From Henricia sp. BOLD:AAB3569 (lineage: Eukaryota; Echinodermata; Asteroidea; Spinulosida; Echinasteridae), in NCBI GenBank assembly GCA_037783545.1, contig JBBELK010000401.1, positions 62,001 through 126,000 of the forward strand: DNA of 64,000 bases, written 5' to 3'. Below are positions 9,956 through 21,134 of this stretch, in pieces. The translations under genes and the position numbers were made by a program. Every line of letters begins with the position of its first letter. Positions within the stretch are counted from its first letter, which is position 1. Under the pieces are notes generated by a model that saw only the letters and a list, made by a program, of their open reading frames with translations, was not told the DNA's origin and did no database searches.

Positions 9956-10415
9956 AGCCTCGTCGCGTAGTCGTGTAGGGTTTTATTGGTTATTGGTTAT
10001 TATTTATTCGCTCGCGAAGTGTGGGGAACTGCCTCGTGCTTAGTTATCGCGAAGTGCGGGGAACCGCCCCGTACTCGGTCCGCAATGTGCAGGGATCTGC
10101 CCTGTACTCGGTCGGTAGTGAGTGCGGGTAACCGGCCGCCCCGTACTCACAGAGGGAGGCTCTCTGGTGGTATCCGGTCGTCGCTAGCCTCGTCGCGTAG
10201 TCGTGTAGGGTTTTATTAGTTATTTATTATTATTTATTCGCTCGCGAAGTGTCGGGAACCGCCTCGTGCTTAGTTATCGCGAAGTGCGGGGAACCGCCCC
10301 GTACTCGGTCCGCAATGTGCAGGTATCTGCCCTGTACTCGGTCGGTAGTGAGTGCGGGTAACCGGCCGCCCCGTATTCACAAAGCGAGGCTCTCTCTGGT
10401 GGTTTTCGCGACTGA
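9956..10415. repeat. Two-copy 230-bp GC-rich tandem repeat with internal sub-repeats
   Basis: Copies at 9,956-10,185 and 10,186-10,415 start agcctcgtcgcgtagtcgtg and stay in register at exactly 230 bp. Each contains four ~34-bp sub-repeats of the pattern cgaagtgcggggaaccgcc...gtactcggtc, each a small stem (ggggaaccgcccc type). Base composition is much more GC-rich than the surroundings. Function unknown; no coding frame is shared sensibly by the copies. Confidence 0.8.
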
Positions 10416-11815
10416 TCTCGGGATTCGGCCAGGATTTTTAAAAAAATTACATTTATGTTGAACAAGGAATCACTCCGTGATGTACTCAATTTTAAGTCTA
10501 CATATAATTAGTTTTTTTTTTAAGTAAGGCAGACACAAAATAAGGTGCAGTTTTATTTGGGTATATTTTTATACCAAAAAGGTTTCTAAATTCAACAATG
10601 TTTAAAAATTCTATTTTGTTTTTATTTTTTTAAATTAATATCCAAATCGAAATTTGCACTCTTCTGTTGTCTGCCAGACCTAAAAAAAAAAAAAACGTGC
10701 GGTTGATTGCCTGCGGGAATTAGCATTTAGTTTCTCCATGGTACGTAAGCAAAAATGTTAGCTGCGTATTTTGAGGGTGTGGCGGGACCATCACGTTGGC
10801 TCGCTCCACCCAGCAGATGTGTAATTTTATTAATTTTAATAAAACTATTTGTTTTCGTAATTTATCTTGGTACGATCCACTTTGGGAGAATCCAATTGGT
10901 TGGCAAGAGATAGCAAGCCTGGAGCCAAACTACGTTCTCAATTTTCTCTAAGTTTTTCGAGTTTTCCTAGCCGGCTACTATCACGGTTGGTTCTCGCGGT
11001 TATCCGCAGCAGGGATAATTTTCTCAGTTTGAAATTAGCAGAACTATTTTCAGTCGCAAAGACGATGTATATTTTGTAATTTGCCAAGACGGTCAAATTG
11101 TGTCGGATAAAACGAGAAAGGTTGATTTAAAATAAGATTATTAATATATTTATTTATATAAAGTTGTAACAGAGAGGTTGTGCGAAATAAGACCAACACA
11201 ACCCAATAACGAAAGTGTAATTTTAATATTTATTTAATTATTATTTTGGTTATTTCGTGTGTTTAGTGGAGAAGCTTCATTTTTTTATAGCAAGGAATCC
11301 ACTCTTGACTTGTACTAAATTTGTTGCTCAGACTTGTTTCTATGATACAAGTAAATAAATAATGATAAAGATGGAACAAATTTGCACTCCGCTTATTACT
11401 AGCTGTACGTCCCACGAGACATAATTGGTAGAAACTCTAAGAATGTTGCACCGCATGCAACAGTAAAGAGATTCTTCTAAGTTTGCGAGTTGACTTTTAT
11501 GCTTCAACACTTGACCGGTTATTTTGTGTACATAATGCCATTCCATCCTGCAGGAAAGTTACTACCGAGAACTGGACTAACATTGTCTGTGCTTGTGAAG
11601 TCTTTAGAGATCTGGAGCAGTGTACTATCATTGTAACCCAAAATCTTGCTTGGCAAATTTCACCCAAAACAAAATCACCCACTGCTGCACAGTGGTACCA
11701 AATACCCTGTATTCAACTTGAATTGTTTTGTATTTTGACAGTACGTGAGAGCTGCTAACCTTACTGTCTATCCCCAGTCGCCCACCCGCACCCCCACCCT
11801 CCCACCCACCCTCCA
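10416..11815. other. Unassigned AT-rich sequence
   Basis: Poly-A at about 10,682-10,695. Faint echo of aaggaatc(c)act at 10,466 and 11,292. No gene, terminal repeats or protein motif recognised. Confidence 0.4.
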
Positions 11816-11819
11816 ATGT

Positions 11820-12450
11820 TATTTTTCTACAGCAAACGTTCACAAAACGTATTGGAAAAGTTTTATAAAGGTGATTTAGGTTTTTGTCTAATAAAACGTT
11901 TTATTAACGTGTATGAAACGTTCCAAAATGGTACATTTTCTCATGGCACGTTTTTAGGACGTTAGAAAAGGTACCGACAAAAACGTTTTATTTGGACGTT
12001 TGTAAAACGTTTTTCCTAGGACTACTGAAAACAAATTGAATTTACGTGTAGGTTTTATATAGGTTCCTTACGTTTTTATCTTCAGCAACGTTTTATTAAC
12101 GTGCATGAAACGTTTCACGACGGTACGTTTTTTCTATGACGTCCAAAACACGTTTTAAGGACGTTAGATGGGGTACTGACATAACACGTTATGTTCGGAC
12201 GTTTGTAAAACGTTTTGTCCTGGAATTCTTCAAACATAAACAAACGCACGTACGTTTTATATTGGTCTCTTACGTTTTCGTCTTCAAAAACGTTTTTAAA
12301 CGTATATAAAACATTTCAGACGGTACTTTTTTTTCCTGTGACGTCCGAAATACGTAAAAGTGTCCACAAAATAACGTCCAAAAACATTTTTGCCAACGTT
12401 TAGAAAACATAAGACACTTTTGAAAAAGTTTTTACACGTTTTTAAAACGT
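11820..12450. repeat. ACGTTT-rich degenerate tandem repeat, ~195-200 bp unit
   Basis: Three diverged units are marked by cgttttattaacgtg near 11,896 and 12,090 and its decayed form near 12,290. The block is dense in aacgtt/aaacgttt, many arranged as small palindromes. Accessory motifs such as ggtac followed by gacgt keep the same order in each unit. Confidence 0.65.
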
Positions 12451-12465
12451 TTTATTGTTTGCTGG

Positions 12466-12590
12466 CATTTGCGACAAAAGTGCATGTGGGAATTAGGCCT
12501 ATATCTTAAAATTACATTATCTGTTGATTCCAGGAGGTAATTTCATTAAAATCTTTGTTCAATGTATACGAAAAAAAATTCCCTTTTTGC
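12466..12590. repeat. Half copy of the 16,800 foldback element plus shared flank
   Basis: Matches 17,025-17,135 through ttgcgacaaa, gtgggaa, atatcttaaaattacattat and aatctttgttcaatgtata. The shared stretch extends past the presumed element end, so the true repeat is larger than the foldback at 16,800. Confidence 0.6.
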
Positions 12591-13137
12591 TTTCACATCT
12601 AAATTGGTAATTGCAAATTTTATGAACACGCTCCTTTAAACAGCTTTACAAAATTGGTATGCAGATTGTTTTGTCAATAGACGGCTTACTGAATAGCAAC
12701 CCATGGTCTTCAGTAAGTTCAGATCTTGTGGCTGTGGTCTTTGTTCATTGAGGACACGCATGGTTACACATTTGTCTTACCTTTGCCTTGGAACGTACAG
12801 GTGCCTATTTTCGCGGCTTCATCACTGGTTCGTCCATGGTCCAATCATGGTCCAGTGAACAGCTTCCGTTATCGACGCGACGGCTTCGTTGGTTGATTCT
12901 GGTGCAGAAAAATGACCTTTGCGGCCGAACTGAGTCCGACGTGAAACGACCCAAACTGGGTCGGACACATAAGTTGGGCAGGCCACAGTCGTGAGAGTGT
13001 GTTCGGAGTGTGAGTTCGGACATTTTCGGATCGCACGGTGGGTGCAGCTCGGTGCATTCGAGCTCAGCGCCCTGCACACGCGTGGTCATAATTTGTTTCA
13101 CTAATTAATATACTGTACTGGGCCTATTCGAAACCTG
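12591..13137. other. Unassigned intergenic sequence
   Basis: Mutually overlapping open frames of 60-98 codons on both strands at 12,790-13,100 have no recognised motif. Confidence 0.4.
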
Positions 13138-13573
13138 GGCTGCGTTCCGCATATACGCGAACGTTTGAAAACGTTGGCCAACAATTTCGAGTGGAACGAA
13201 TCGTGCGCTACCAACGTTCGCCAACGTTGGCCAACAAACTTTTGGATTGTTCGCTGTGTTCGCGAGCCATTTCAAAATGGCGTGCGCGACATGAAAGATG
13301 ACGGACTATGGTTTGCAGTTCGGAAAATAGCAAATTAATTGCACCTTTCGTGGTTTTCTCCCTGTACAATTAATAGCAACGTGTCGCATTTCCTCACAAA
13401 TTTGGTAAGCAGCGGAGAGGCACGTTACATCGTCACTGCGATCGCTGGGACTGTGGGCACTGCCATCGTGACAATGTATTTTGGCCATTTTGCCAACTAG
13501 AAGCAATCCGTTCCACATTGAGCAAAACGTTGGCACCAACGTTAACAAACGTCTGCATGTTTTGAACGCAGCC
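13138..13573. mobile_element. Foldback element with ggctgcgttc ends, 436 bp
   Basis: The ends ggctgcgttc / gaacgcagcc are inverted and continue with a looser match (acgtttg, aacgttgg) for about 45 bp. A clean target duplication is not visible. GGCTGCGTTC-type ends occur in hAT MITEs; tentative. Confidence 0.5.
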
Positions 13574-14119
13574 GGCCATGATTAAAGCTGACCACTACAC
13601 CCAAAAAAAGAACTCACTCCGGGAAGCCACTTAATTAGTCCCCAAAAATGTCCAGATCCAGGCAACCTGTTTTCCGCAGATCCTGATATAATAGGGAATA
13701 GTTTTTCTTGCATGAAAAATAATTTTGATTGCATCAAAATCAGTCAAGCGAATCAAACGTTATGCCATTCTTTGGATCGTGCTGGATAAAAATATGACCA
13801 ACCAACTCGTTCAGGTGGCATTGCGCGCACAATTCGTACATGTACTAGAATAATTGGCGAACGTTGCAAAGCGTTGAAATTGCACATCAAAACGCAAACT
13901 TGAACGCAAAATGGCACTGCGGTCATATGGGGTCTGTGCCTATATAGGTTCGAATTTTGGTCAAGGTAAAAAGAAGTATATATCGCCATTGCAACATTTC
14001 TGTTTCGGGACTTGTTTGTCAGAATGTTTGATATGTGTCAAAGATAAAGTGGTGGGAGGTTGATTATTGAACTCTTTTTAGTTTTTGTGAAAATGAGTTT
14101 ATAGGTTAATGCACATTTG

Positions 14120-14717
14120 GCCGGGCAATTTTGTCATCCAATCCCATAATGCATTGAGAACGTCGATAAAGTTTATTGTGACCCGTCCCCCTCTCCCCTC
14201 CCCCAGGCTAAACCACCTAAGAGGTGGGGATTTTCACTTTTTGCCTGACAAAATCCCCACCCCTGGGGCAACATTTAGGTGACAAAAATCACTACCCTCG
14301 GGTGAAAAACGTGTGCGTCTTGTATACAAATGCACATAACAAGGGTCCAATGCCCCACCCTGGGGCATGACAAAAAGTTACCAAACCCCACCTAGGGGGC
14401 GGGGCAGCGCGGGGGGAGGAGAGGAGTGGTGAGGGAACGATTAATAGGTGCATAAAGGCGTCTTATATGCAATCTGAGCCTGAGCTGGCTTATACTGGCG
14501 AGCCGGTGAGTTGCGTTTGCAGAAACACCTGTCACTGTCGGGGAGCTTGCCCCTGCAAGAGCGCATCACAGGAATGTACGAGTGTTTGCAAGTGTGGAAC
14601 CAAAAAGACAAAATGCAGAAACAAAACCCAAGTAAGCGTAAACTTTATTGTTTTCTAGTTGCATGTATACATCGACGTTCTCAATGCGTATGGGATTGGA
14701 TAACAAAATTGCCCGGC
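14120..14717. mobile_element. 598-bp element with ~48-bp TIRs enclosing a Cys-rich exon
   Basis: gccgggcaattttgtcatcc at 14,120 and its complement ending at 14,717 open imperfect inverted repeats of about 48 bp, reaching gagaacgtcgat / atcgacgttctc. Between them lie ccccaccctggggcatgaca-type repeats, also seen near 36,180-36,370, and the CXC-like exon at 14,467-14,631. No target duplication is clear. Confidence 0.6.
14467..14631 (+). CDS. Cysteine-rich CXC-like exon
   Basis: The frame reads MQSEPELAYTGEPVSCVC and then a dense cysteine array of the form CxCxxxCxCxxxCxCx6CxxxCxCx6C up to KTQ, where a good donor (caa/gtaagc) follows at 14,632. The pattern resembles CXC/CRC-type zinc-binding modules (Tesmin/TSO1-like, MSL2) and Cys-rich tails found in some transposon-encoded proteins. 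The acceptor is uncertain (ctgag near 14,478 or gcag near 14,522); the start shown is the first ATG of the open stretch. Enclosed by inverted repeats, so it is probably part of a mobile element or captured by one. Confidence 0.45.
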
Positions 14718-14946
14718 TACGTCTGCGTAAACATATGAGGCGGACGCCAACTCGGCAATGTTTTTACTCATTTTCCAAAAATAGTTCAAGAATCGACATT
14801 CTACCAGTTTATCTTTGATACTGTGGTGAGTTCCGTCTTCCGCAACGATTACAATTACTGACTTTGGATGCGACACAGCTCCGTGGTGACAGAAAATATG
14901 CCAACATGCTCCATATACTGTACTAAAATCAAGATGATCATCGCAC

Positions 14947-15450
14947 TTTAAAGGCAGTAGGGCCTATACACGATTGGTATCTCGAAGAATCAGAAATGTT
15001 CACAGATTTACACATAACTTACACGACATAAATGTGATGACGGCAGAAATCTTCCTCTAAAATGGTTTTGTCTGAAGTGCTATAGTTTTTGAGAAATGAG
15101 CAAAACAATTATTTTTTGCCCCGCGAGAAGTAAATTCAATTCGCCCCAAAACCATTTCGCCCAAGTGCCATTTCGCCCCAAACCACTTCGTCTAAACAAT
15201 ACCTCGCCCCAAAAACACTTCGCCCCAAAAACTCTTCGCCCCAAAAACACTTCGCCGTGGTTCAGGGCGAAGTGGTTGTGGGGCGAAATTACTGCAAACC
15301 CCTTTTTTTACTATTTTCTCAAACGTTAGACGAAGTATACGGAGCTGGTTTTTGCTCAGGTTGGTTTTAATTATGGATATCTTCAATCACATAGGGGGAT
15401 AAAACTATTTGTAACAGTTTACCAATCATGTATACTATCTTTAAAATAGG
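14947..15450. repeat. Dispersed repeat opening with aaaggcagt, copy 2
   Basis: Counterpart of 3,899-4,140, expanded internally by the cgccccaaaa repeat at 15,135-15,292. Both copies end with catgtatactatctttaaa. Confidence 0.6.
15135..15292. repeat. ttcgccccaaaa tandem repeat with foldback
   Basis: About seven copies of a ~19-bp unit (acttcgccccaaaaac), then the complement gggcgaagtggttgtggggc, so the whole block can fold into a long hairpin. The expansion is specific to this copy of the dispersed repeat. Confidence 0.7.
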
Positions 15451-16799
15451 TAGCCTACATGAATTCGAATTGCAAAATAACCGAACGCATTTTTTTACTT
15501 TGCATGTAGGCCTACAAAGTACAGGAGGGGGTTTTTTCCCACCAGGAAGGGGTTTGCCCGTCCGATTGTTTATGTCAGCTCGTTTAGGACAGGCGGACAC
15601 ATCGCAATTGATCCGCGCAATTTGTTTTAGTAATGTTATTTATATTCAGGTTTTGCGCTGCTACTGGAAATTACACATTATTCCAAACTAAAAGTTAACT
15701 TGTACTATAGCGCAGCAATTTTCTACACAATGCGTGTAATGTTTGAGATGTGAGCAGTATGAAAGATAATCTGTCAAAGATACATTTTTTTGTTTGCGAG
15801 GTGCGCAACATTTCAATTTAGGCAGGTAAGCAGCCTGGTTTCTGTATAAACACATCACCGTTCAGCACACGTGGTCTATACTACAGTTTCTGGTAGGAAA
15901 GAGGATGCAAAACCGATAGGGCGTGTCCCATTGTTCTCAACTACAACCGTTTTATAGCAACTGAAGCCCTTTATGCAAAAGAGGAATGTCTAGGACGGAT
16001 CGAATTGTTGGCTTGGTTCAGCGTTTGCTGTGGTGTGTTTTTGTAGGTGCGTTGCGTTAGAAGCCGCGAATACAAAACTGCAACGGAGATGTGTGTCGTT
16101 TTGGCTCGCCATTTTGTCAGGCTCGTGTAGCTGCCGACTTGTGTTGGCCTACCTTTATTGCTGTGTTGTATTTGGGTTGTGCATGGATGCGATATTTGCC
16201 AGTAATTCTACCTGAATGGAGAATCTCGTTCGCCAAGGATTTTTGGAGCGTTGCGAGCAAAAACAGAAGCAACGATCGTCAAAATGTGCTTCTGCTGAAC
16301 ACTACAACACTTTTACGTTGGATTCCTAGTTTCAGTTTCCCGCCTTTGCGTCAGCCCTGGTAATAATGCATGATCAACATCCCGACAGGTAAGAGTCAAG
16401 AAGTTGATAAATTTTTTTTTAAATTTTTTTAATGACTCATCAAGCATCGGTAAGTGCATATTTGATGGGGGAAAATGAGTGAAGGAAACACCGACAATTT
16501 TCAGCCTCTCTCGTGTGTTTTTGCACACGAGGTCTGAAGCTTTGATCAATACTCAATTATTTCCTTTTTTTATTTAACTGAAGCTGTTTAACAAAAAACA
16601 TGCAACACAAAAACCATGCAAGGATTTTTCTGATTTTCTGAAGTGTTGCTGCATCTATGTGGTTGAAATTGCTGCAAGGCAGTTCATCAACATTTAGTTA
16701 TGCTGCTGCTTCCTGGAATCCGTTTTGGTATTTTTTTCATATACATTGAACACGGATTTGGGTAAATTTATATTTTGGAATCGATAGCTTATTCAATTC
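15451..16799. other. Unassigned sequence
   Basis: No supported gene. The frame at 16,030-16,215 is hydrophobic and cysteine-bearing but has no start context, splice signals or family match. Confidence 0.4.
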
Positions 16800-17058
16800 T
16801 AAGATATACTTCCCACTGAAACCTCCGTCGCAAATGTTGCATTTCTGAGATAAATAAATGATAAAATTACTGCATAAAGTGATGCACAAAATGACGTGGC
16901 AAGCGGTCTGTGCGTAAGCGCGACAACAGAGGGCGCTCCGCGCGCGCGTGAATGGTTATCTTGTGCACTAACTGAAGGAAATTTTTGAGGAAGTAAACGT
17001 GATTTTTCTACAGAAAAGCAACACTTGCGACAAACGTGCAAGTGGGAAGTATATCTTA
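16800..17058. mobile_element. Foldback element with ~41-bp TIRs, 259 bp
   Basis: taagatatacttcccact at the left and agtgggaagtatatctta at the right are perfect ends, with the match continuing to gcgacaaacgtgcaag / cctccgtcgcaaatg. The interior contains a (cg)n-like cgcgcgcg. The right half recurs at 12,466. No clear target duplication. Confidence 0.65.
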
Positions 17059-17520
17059 AAATTACATTATGTGTTGATTCCACGAGGTAATTTCCTTAAA
17101 ATCTTTGTTCAATGTATACCAACAAAATTTCTTCGTTTTATCTGCAAATGATATACACCCTACTGAAAATGTACTATTTTCAGTTTACACTTTTTGCATC
17201 GATTTATGCAGGTAAAACCAAGCAGATCTTTTAAGATCTGCAGTAATTTGGGACATCACACCTTCACAAGAATAAAGAACCCGTAAGTAAAGTTATGCCC
17301 ATATTTTGCCAATTTTTATAGAGAAAGTGACCTGTTGTGGCAAACGGTAAAATCAAGGAGCATTCCTAATTTTGCCGTGAAAGATAAATATAAGGGGCGC
17401 TTGACCTCTTTATTTATTTAATGAATGCTTTGGTCGAATTGGAACCTTGACGTCGCGGGTCAGTTTCATCCGTAGACTTGTTTTTCTCTAATCTTGGTAA
17501 TTTGTTCATTATATATTATC
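17059..17520. other. Unassigned sequence
   Basis: Contains cagatcttttaagatctg, a perfect 18-bp palindrome near 17,223-17,240. Otherwise nothing recognised. Confidence 0.4.
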
Positions 17521-17523
17521 TTA

Positions 17524-17666
17524 GGCTGGATCCGATTGAGTGGCTTTGGCTGTGACTGCGGCTGCGGCTGTTGATATGCTGTTTCTAAGGACTTTCATTG
17601 TCCGCCCATAGCAACAGCATGGCAACAGCCATAGCCACAGCCAAAGCCACTAATTCGGATCCAGCC
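17524..17666. mobile_element. Palindromic MITE with TTA target duplication, 143 bp
   Basis: ggctggatccga ... tcggatccagcc with long imperfect arms (gtggctttggctgtg / cacagccaaagccac). TTA flanks both ends at 17,521-17,523 and 17,667-17,669. Three-base TTA/TWA duplications are typical of PIF/Harbinger insertions. Confidence 0.7.
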
Positions 17667-17904
17667 TTATTCGATAGCAGAGTGTGACGTAAATTTCCGC
17701 GCGGACGCGCTCACTTCTTTGAAAACGGTTCACGCTACTTGCATGGCAACGCGTTTCTCCATTCGTTTTGCACATAACGGCGTCTGCTTGTGCGAACTTT
17801 TAGTGTGCCGGTAGGGAGTTTCAGCTACATTTTCAAATAACTCGGTCGGTTTCAACGGGAAACTGTTCAAATTGGCAGTACAGGTTTGCGAGATAGTTCT
17901 GTTT

Positions 17905-18300
17905 AAGCAGGCAAAATTTGAAGTCTGTCTGTTACTTACGAGTTTAGCTAAAACTATCCTGCCTGTCTACAAAGTACAAGCTGTTTTCCCACAGTCAGCC
18001 ACTTCTTGTGGCCGGGATACTCGCTAATTTGGAAGTCGGGGAATTTCCCGATGAACTTCAAATTTTGCCGGATAAAACCAAACTATAGTCCACAATTGTC
18101 CTGGAAAATTAAGAAATTTTCGCCCAAAACCGGCAGAGTCACTGCCGGGCATACAAGCGCCTTGTCAGCCACTTATCGATGTCTATCTTGTGCCAAGGAT
18201 ACTCGCTAATTTGGAAGTCAAGGAATTTCCCGAGGAACTTAAAATGTTTCTTGTTAGAACCAAACTACATTCCACACTTGTCCTGCAAATTTGACAAATG
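17905..18300. repeat. Diverged relative of the 273-bp satellite core, ~182-bp dimer
   Basis: actcgctaatttggaagtc occurs at 18,019 and 18,201, a 182-bp spacing. Each copy continues with ggaatttcccga, gaactt, aaccaaacta, cca and cttgtcctg, which parallels the satellite's ggaattttccaacc, aacttcaaatttt, caaactgtat, ccgcacttgtcatg. The other half (acttacgagtttagctaaa...cacagtcagccac) is not in the satellite but is shared with 37,775-38,135. Confidence 0.65.
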
Positions 18301-19012
18301 ATTGTGTAACCGTGAAAAATGACACAACTCAATAAAACTGAATAAAATGACACCGGGGACCTAATGACCAAGTCGGGAACTATTTTTAAAGAAAGGTTTA
18401 ATGAATAATGACACCAAAATGAAACGGACCAAATAATCAACTAAACTTAATAACTAAACTAAATTCTTAAACTTGAAATGCACCAACACAGTGTAAAGTA
18501 AAAACCTAGAGGCAAAATCAGGGAACCTGTAAACAAACAAAACCAAATAAGCAAATAATTAATTAAATGGAAAATACATTATACATTGGAGCCAGGGAGG
18601 GTGCAATAAACTAAACAAGAGACCTAGGAACGTATGAATATTCAGGAGGTAATAAAACCACTAATCCTTAGCCAGGCACACCATGTGTCCTTCAATGGGT
18701 CAGGACAATGAAATGCCAATTAAAAAGCACGTTTTTAAAAGTACAGAAAAGGAAATTATGTCAAGAAAGCCAAAAACTACACAAGAGTCAAAGTAAAGTC
18801 CAGAATTTCAAGTGTAAATGCAGGGAGAACATAAATTCAAAATGGTTTTACAACTAAAAAGTAGAGGGAAATAAGCTATGTTGTTTCAAATTCAATGAAA
18901 GTCACTCAAGTATCGTACTTCTGACAAGAAAACCCCAAAGTATAAGCTGTAAAAAATAACACTTTTAAAGAAACCACTATAGACTAATATGTTATATAAG
19001 TAAAGTTGAAAA
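18301..19012. other. Unassigned AT-rich sequence
   Basis: AT-rich sequence without repeats recognised elsewhere in the window or protein motifs. Confidence 0.4.
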
Positions 19013-21134
19013 CTAGAGCTTCGCGTTTGTGTTTTTTACAAACGCAAGGTGATCGGGTGACATAAACATTGAAATGATGATGACGACACAGGTTTGAGAT
19101 TGTTTGAAAACTGGAGTTGTTTGATGTTGAAAAAGTATTGGAATTCTCAAGACATGACTCTGACTATTCAACGCTAAAATTGTGTATCTGATGACGTCAT
19201 AATTGTCAATCTCATCATAACGTTACTATTGTGTGCACAGATTGTTCAAGTATCTACAGAAGAACAAGTTTTGACATGTATATGTGGTGAAAGAATATTT
19301 TCAATATAACAGTTCTAAAGATGTTGTCATTTGAGATCATTATTACTGTAGTATATCGCCGTGTGGAGAGTTGGGGTTCAATTGCATCTAGAATAAACTG
19401 ACGCTCCAGTCAACTTGAGTTGCGGTCCACCATGTCCATTTTATTTCCAACACAGCAACGATTTCCAGCATGTTACATTCACAGTTTTCGGGGAGAAGAC
19501 ATATTTACTCAGGTCCGCCGACTAAGGCTAGCCGTACATAATTACACCCAAGATACAACAGCTAAGTCACCAAAAGTAAATGTCCTTGTGCTATCAAGTG
19601 TTCATTCAACTTTCCTGGCGATGATGCCACGGAAACTAGCAGTTTTACATCTTCAAAAGTCCAATTTTCTCGGTTGTAAATCAAGCCCTGCTTATTATGT
19701 CTCGTCTGTCTGACTTATTCACTACACGGGCACGTACCTACGTGTATATCATCGGCCGTGTGGCCCAGACATCCTCCCTAAAAAGATACATTATGACCTC
19801 TGACCCGAGACGGGCCGCCTAGATACAAGTTCTATTTGTTATAAGTGGAGCACTATATATGGGCGCAAATCGTCAGATTAGTGGAGGCTTGGCATAGCGC
19901 CCTCCAACGACCGAGTTAACTTAATTATCAAGGGACCCAAAAAATAATTTCTCCACAGTACGTAACCACCGTGCACGTGATGATGTCATCAGTGGTATAT
20001 ATGTAGTCATAAAGTCCACATGTGAGGGAACATTTCGTTCCGTAGAACTATGGTTAAATTCCCTACCACTTGGGCTCTATTTGCATTCAAAGTGCTAAAA
20101 AAGTGTACATTTTCGAACCTCTTCCGGTTTGGACCGGAGGTTTGGGTCACACAGGGGTCATGCCATTGTATGATTTGTTCAGTTCATTGCGACCTATCAT
20201 GCTGTGAAAGAATTGTTCAAGTATCTATTACGATTTTTGAGATATGAATTTTGGAAATAATAACCTTTGAATTTTTGTAATTTGACACCTGATGACGTCA
20301 TGATTACGTCACACTTGATGCCATCATGGTACTATACATTCTGGTGAAAGTCTGCCGTAGGGCCTATGTCTGTATCTTATTTACTAACGATTCAGCTTGG
20401 TTTGATAGGCATTGTTGCTGGTAAGTGTAAAAACTGAGATTCTCAGTTTCGTTGAACTTTGACCTCCAATTGACCCCAGAAGGAAGGGTCAGATGAAAAT
20501 GCCCGCACACAGAACATTGGAGCACAGAATGTCATCTATAAACCTTCCAAATACGAAGATCCTGGGTCACGTGGTTTTCAAGACAGAAGCATTTCAAAAT
20601 ATGCATATTTTGGTTTGTTGGGGGGTGTAATTTGATACTTGATGACGTCACGATGACGCCACGCTTTTTGCCATCATAATATTATACACGCTGGTGAAAG
20701 TCTGCCATAGGACCTATGCCTGTACTTTGTTACTTAAAGATTCAGCTTGGTTTGATGGGCATTGTTGCTCAATAAGTGCACAAATTGAGATTTTCGTTTT
20801 CGTTGAACTTTGACTTCAGATTGACCCCAGAAGGAAGGGTCAAATGAAAATGCCCACACAAAGAAAATTGTAGGCCATGATCTTATCTATAAGCCTGCTA
20901 AATACGAAAATCATGGGTCACGTGGTTTTCCAGACGGAAGCATTTTAAAACATGCATATTTTAGTCATTGTTGGGTTGTAATTTAATACCCGATGACGTC
21001 ACAATGACGTCACACTTCAATGCACACATTCACATTGTGATTGATGTTCCTACCAAGTTTCAAGTTGATAGCTTGAACCGTTTTGAAGAAAAGCTCTGGA
21101 AACGTTTGAGTGGAAAAAGAAGAAAAAAAATATA
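19013..21134 (-). mobile_element. Hairpin-capped element, type 1, copy a (Helitron-like ends)
   Basis: Opens ctagagcttcgcgtttgtg with the hairpin gcgtttgt/acaaacgc and ends in gaaaaagaagaaaaaaaata, directly abutting the next copy. The interior has ~350-bp sub-repeats (gaactttgacctc at about 20,454 and 20,805) and many TGACGTCA sites. Read on the minus strand, the end is a hairpin, a short spacer and CTAG before T, as in Helitron 3' ends (hairpin, CTRR, host T). No Rep/helicase coding, so non-autonomous. The strand given assumes that reading. Confidence 0.5.

Noticed and set aside
10416-11815. LTR-type element around the 230-bp dimer
   Set aside because: The dimer is a direct tandem repeat without an internal region, and no primer-binding site, polypurine tract or protein motif was seen nearby.
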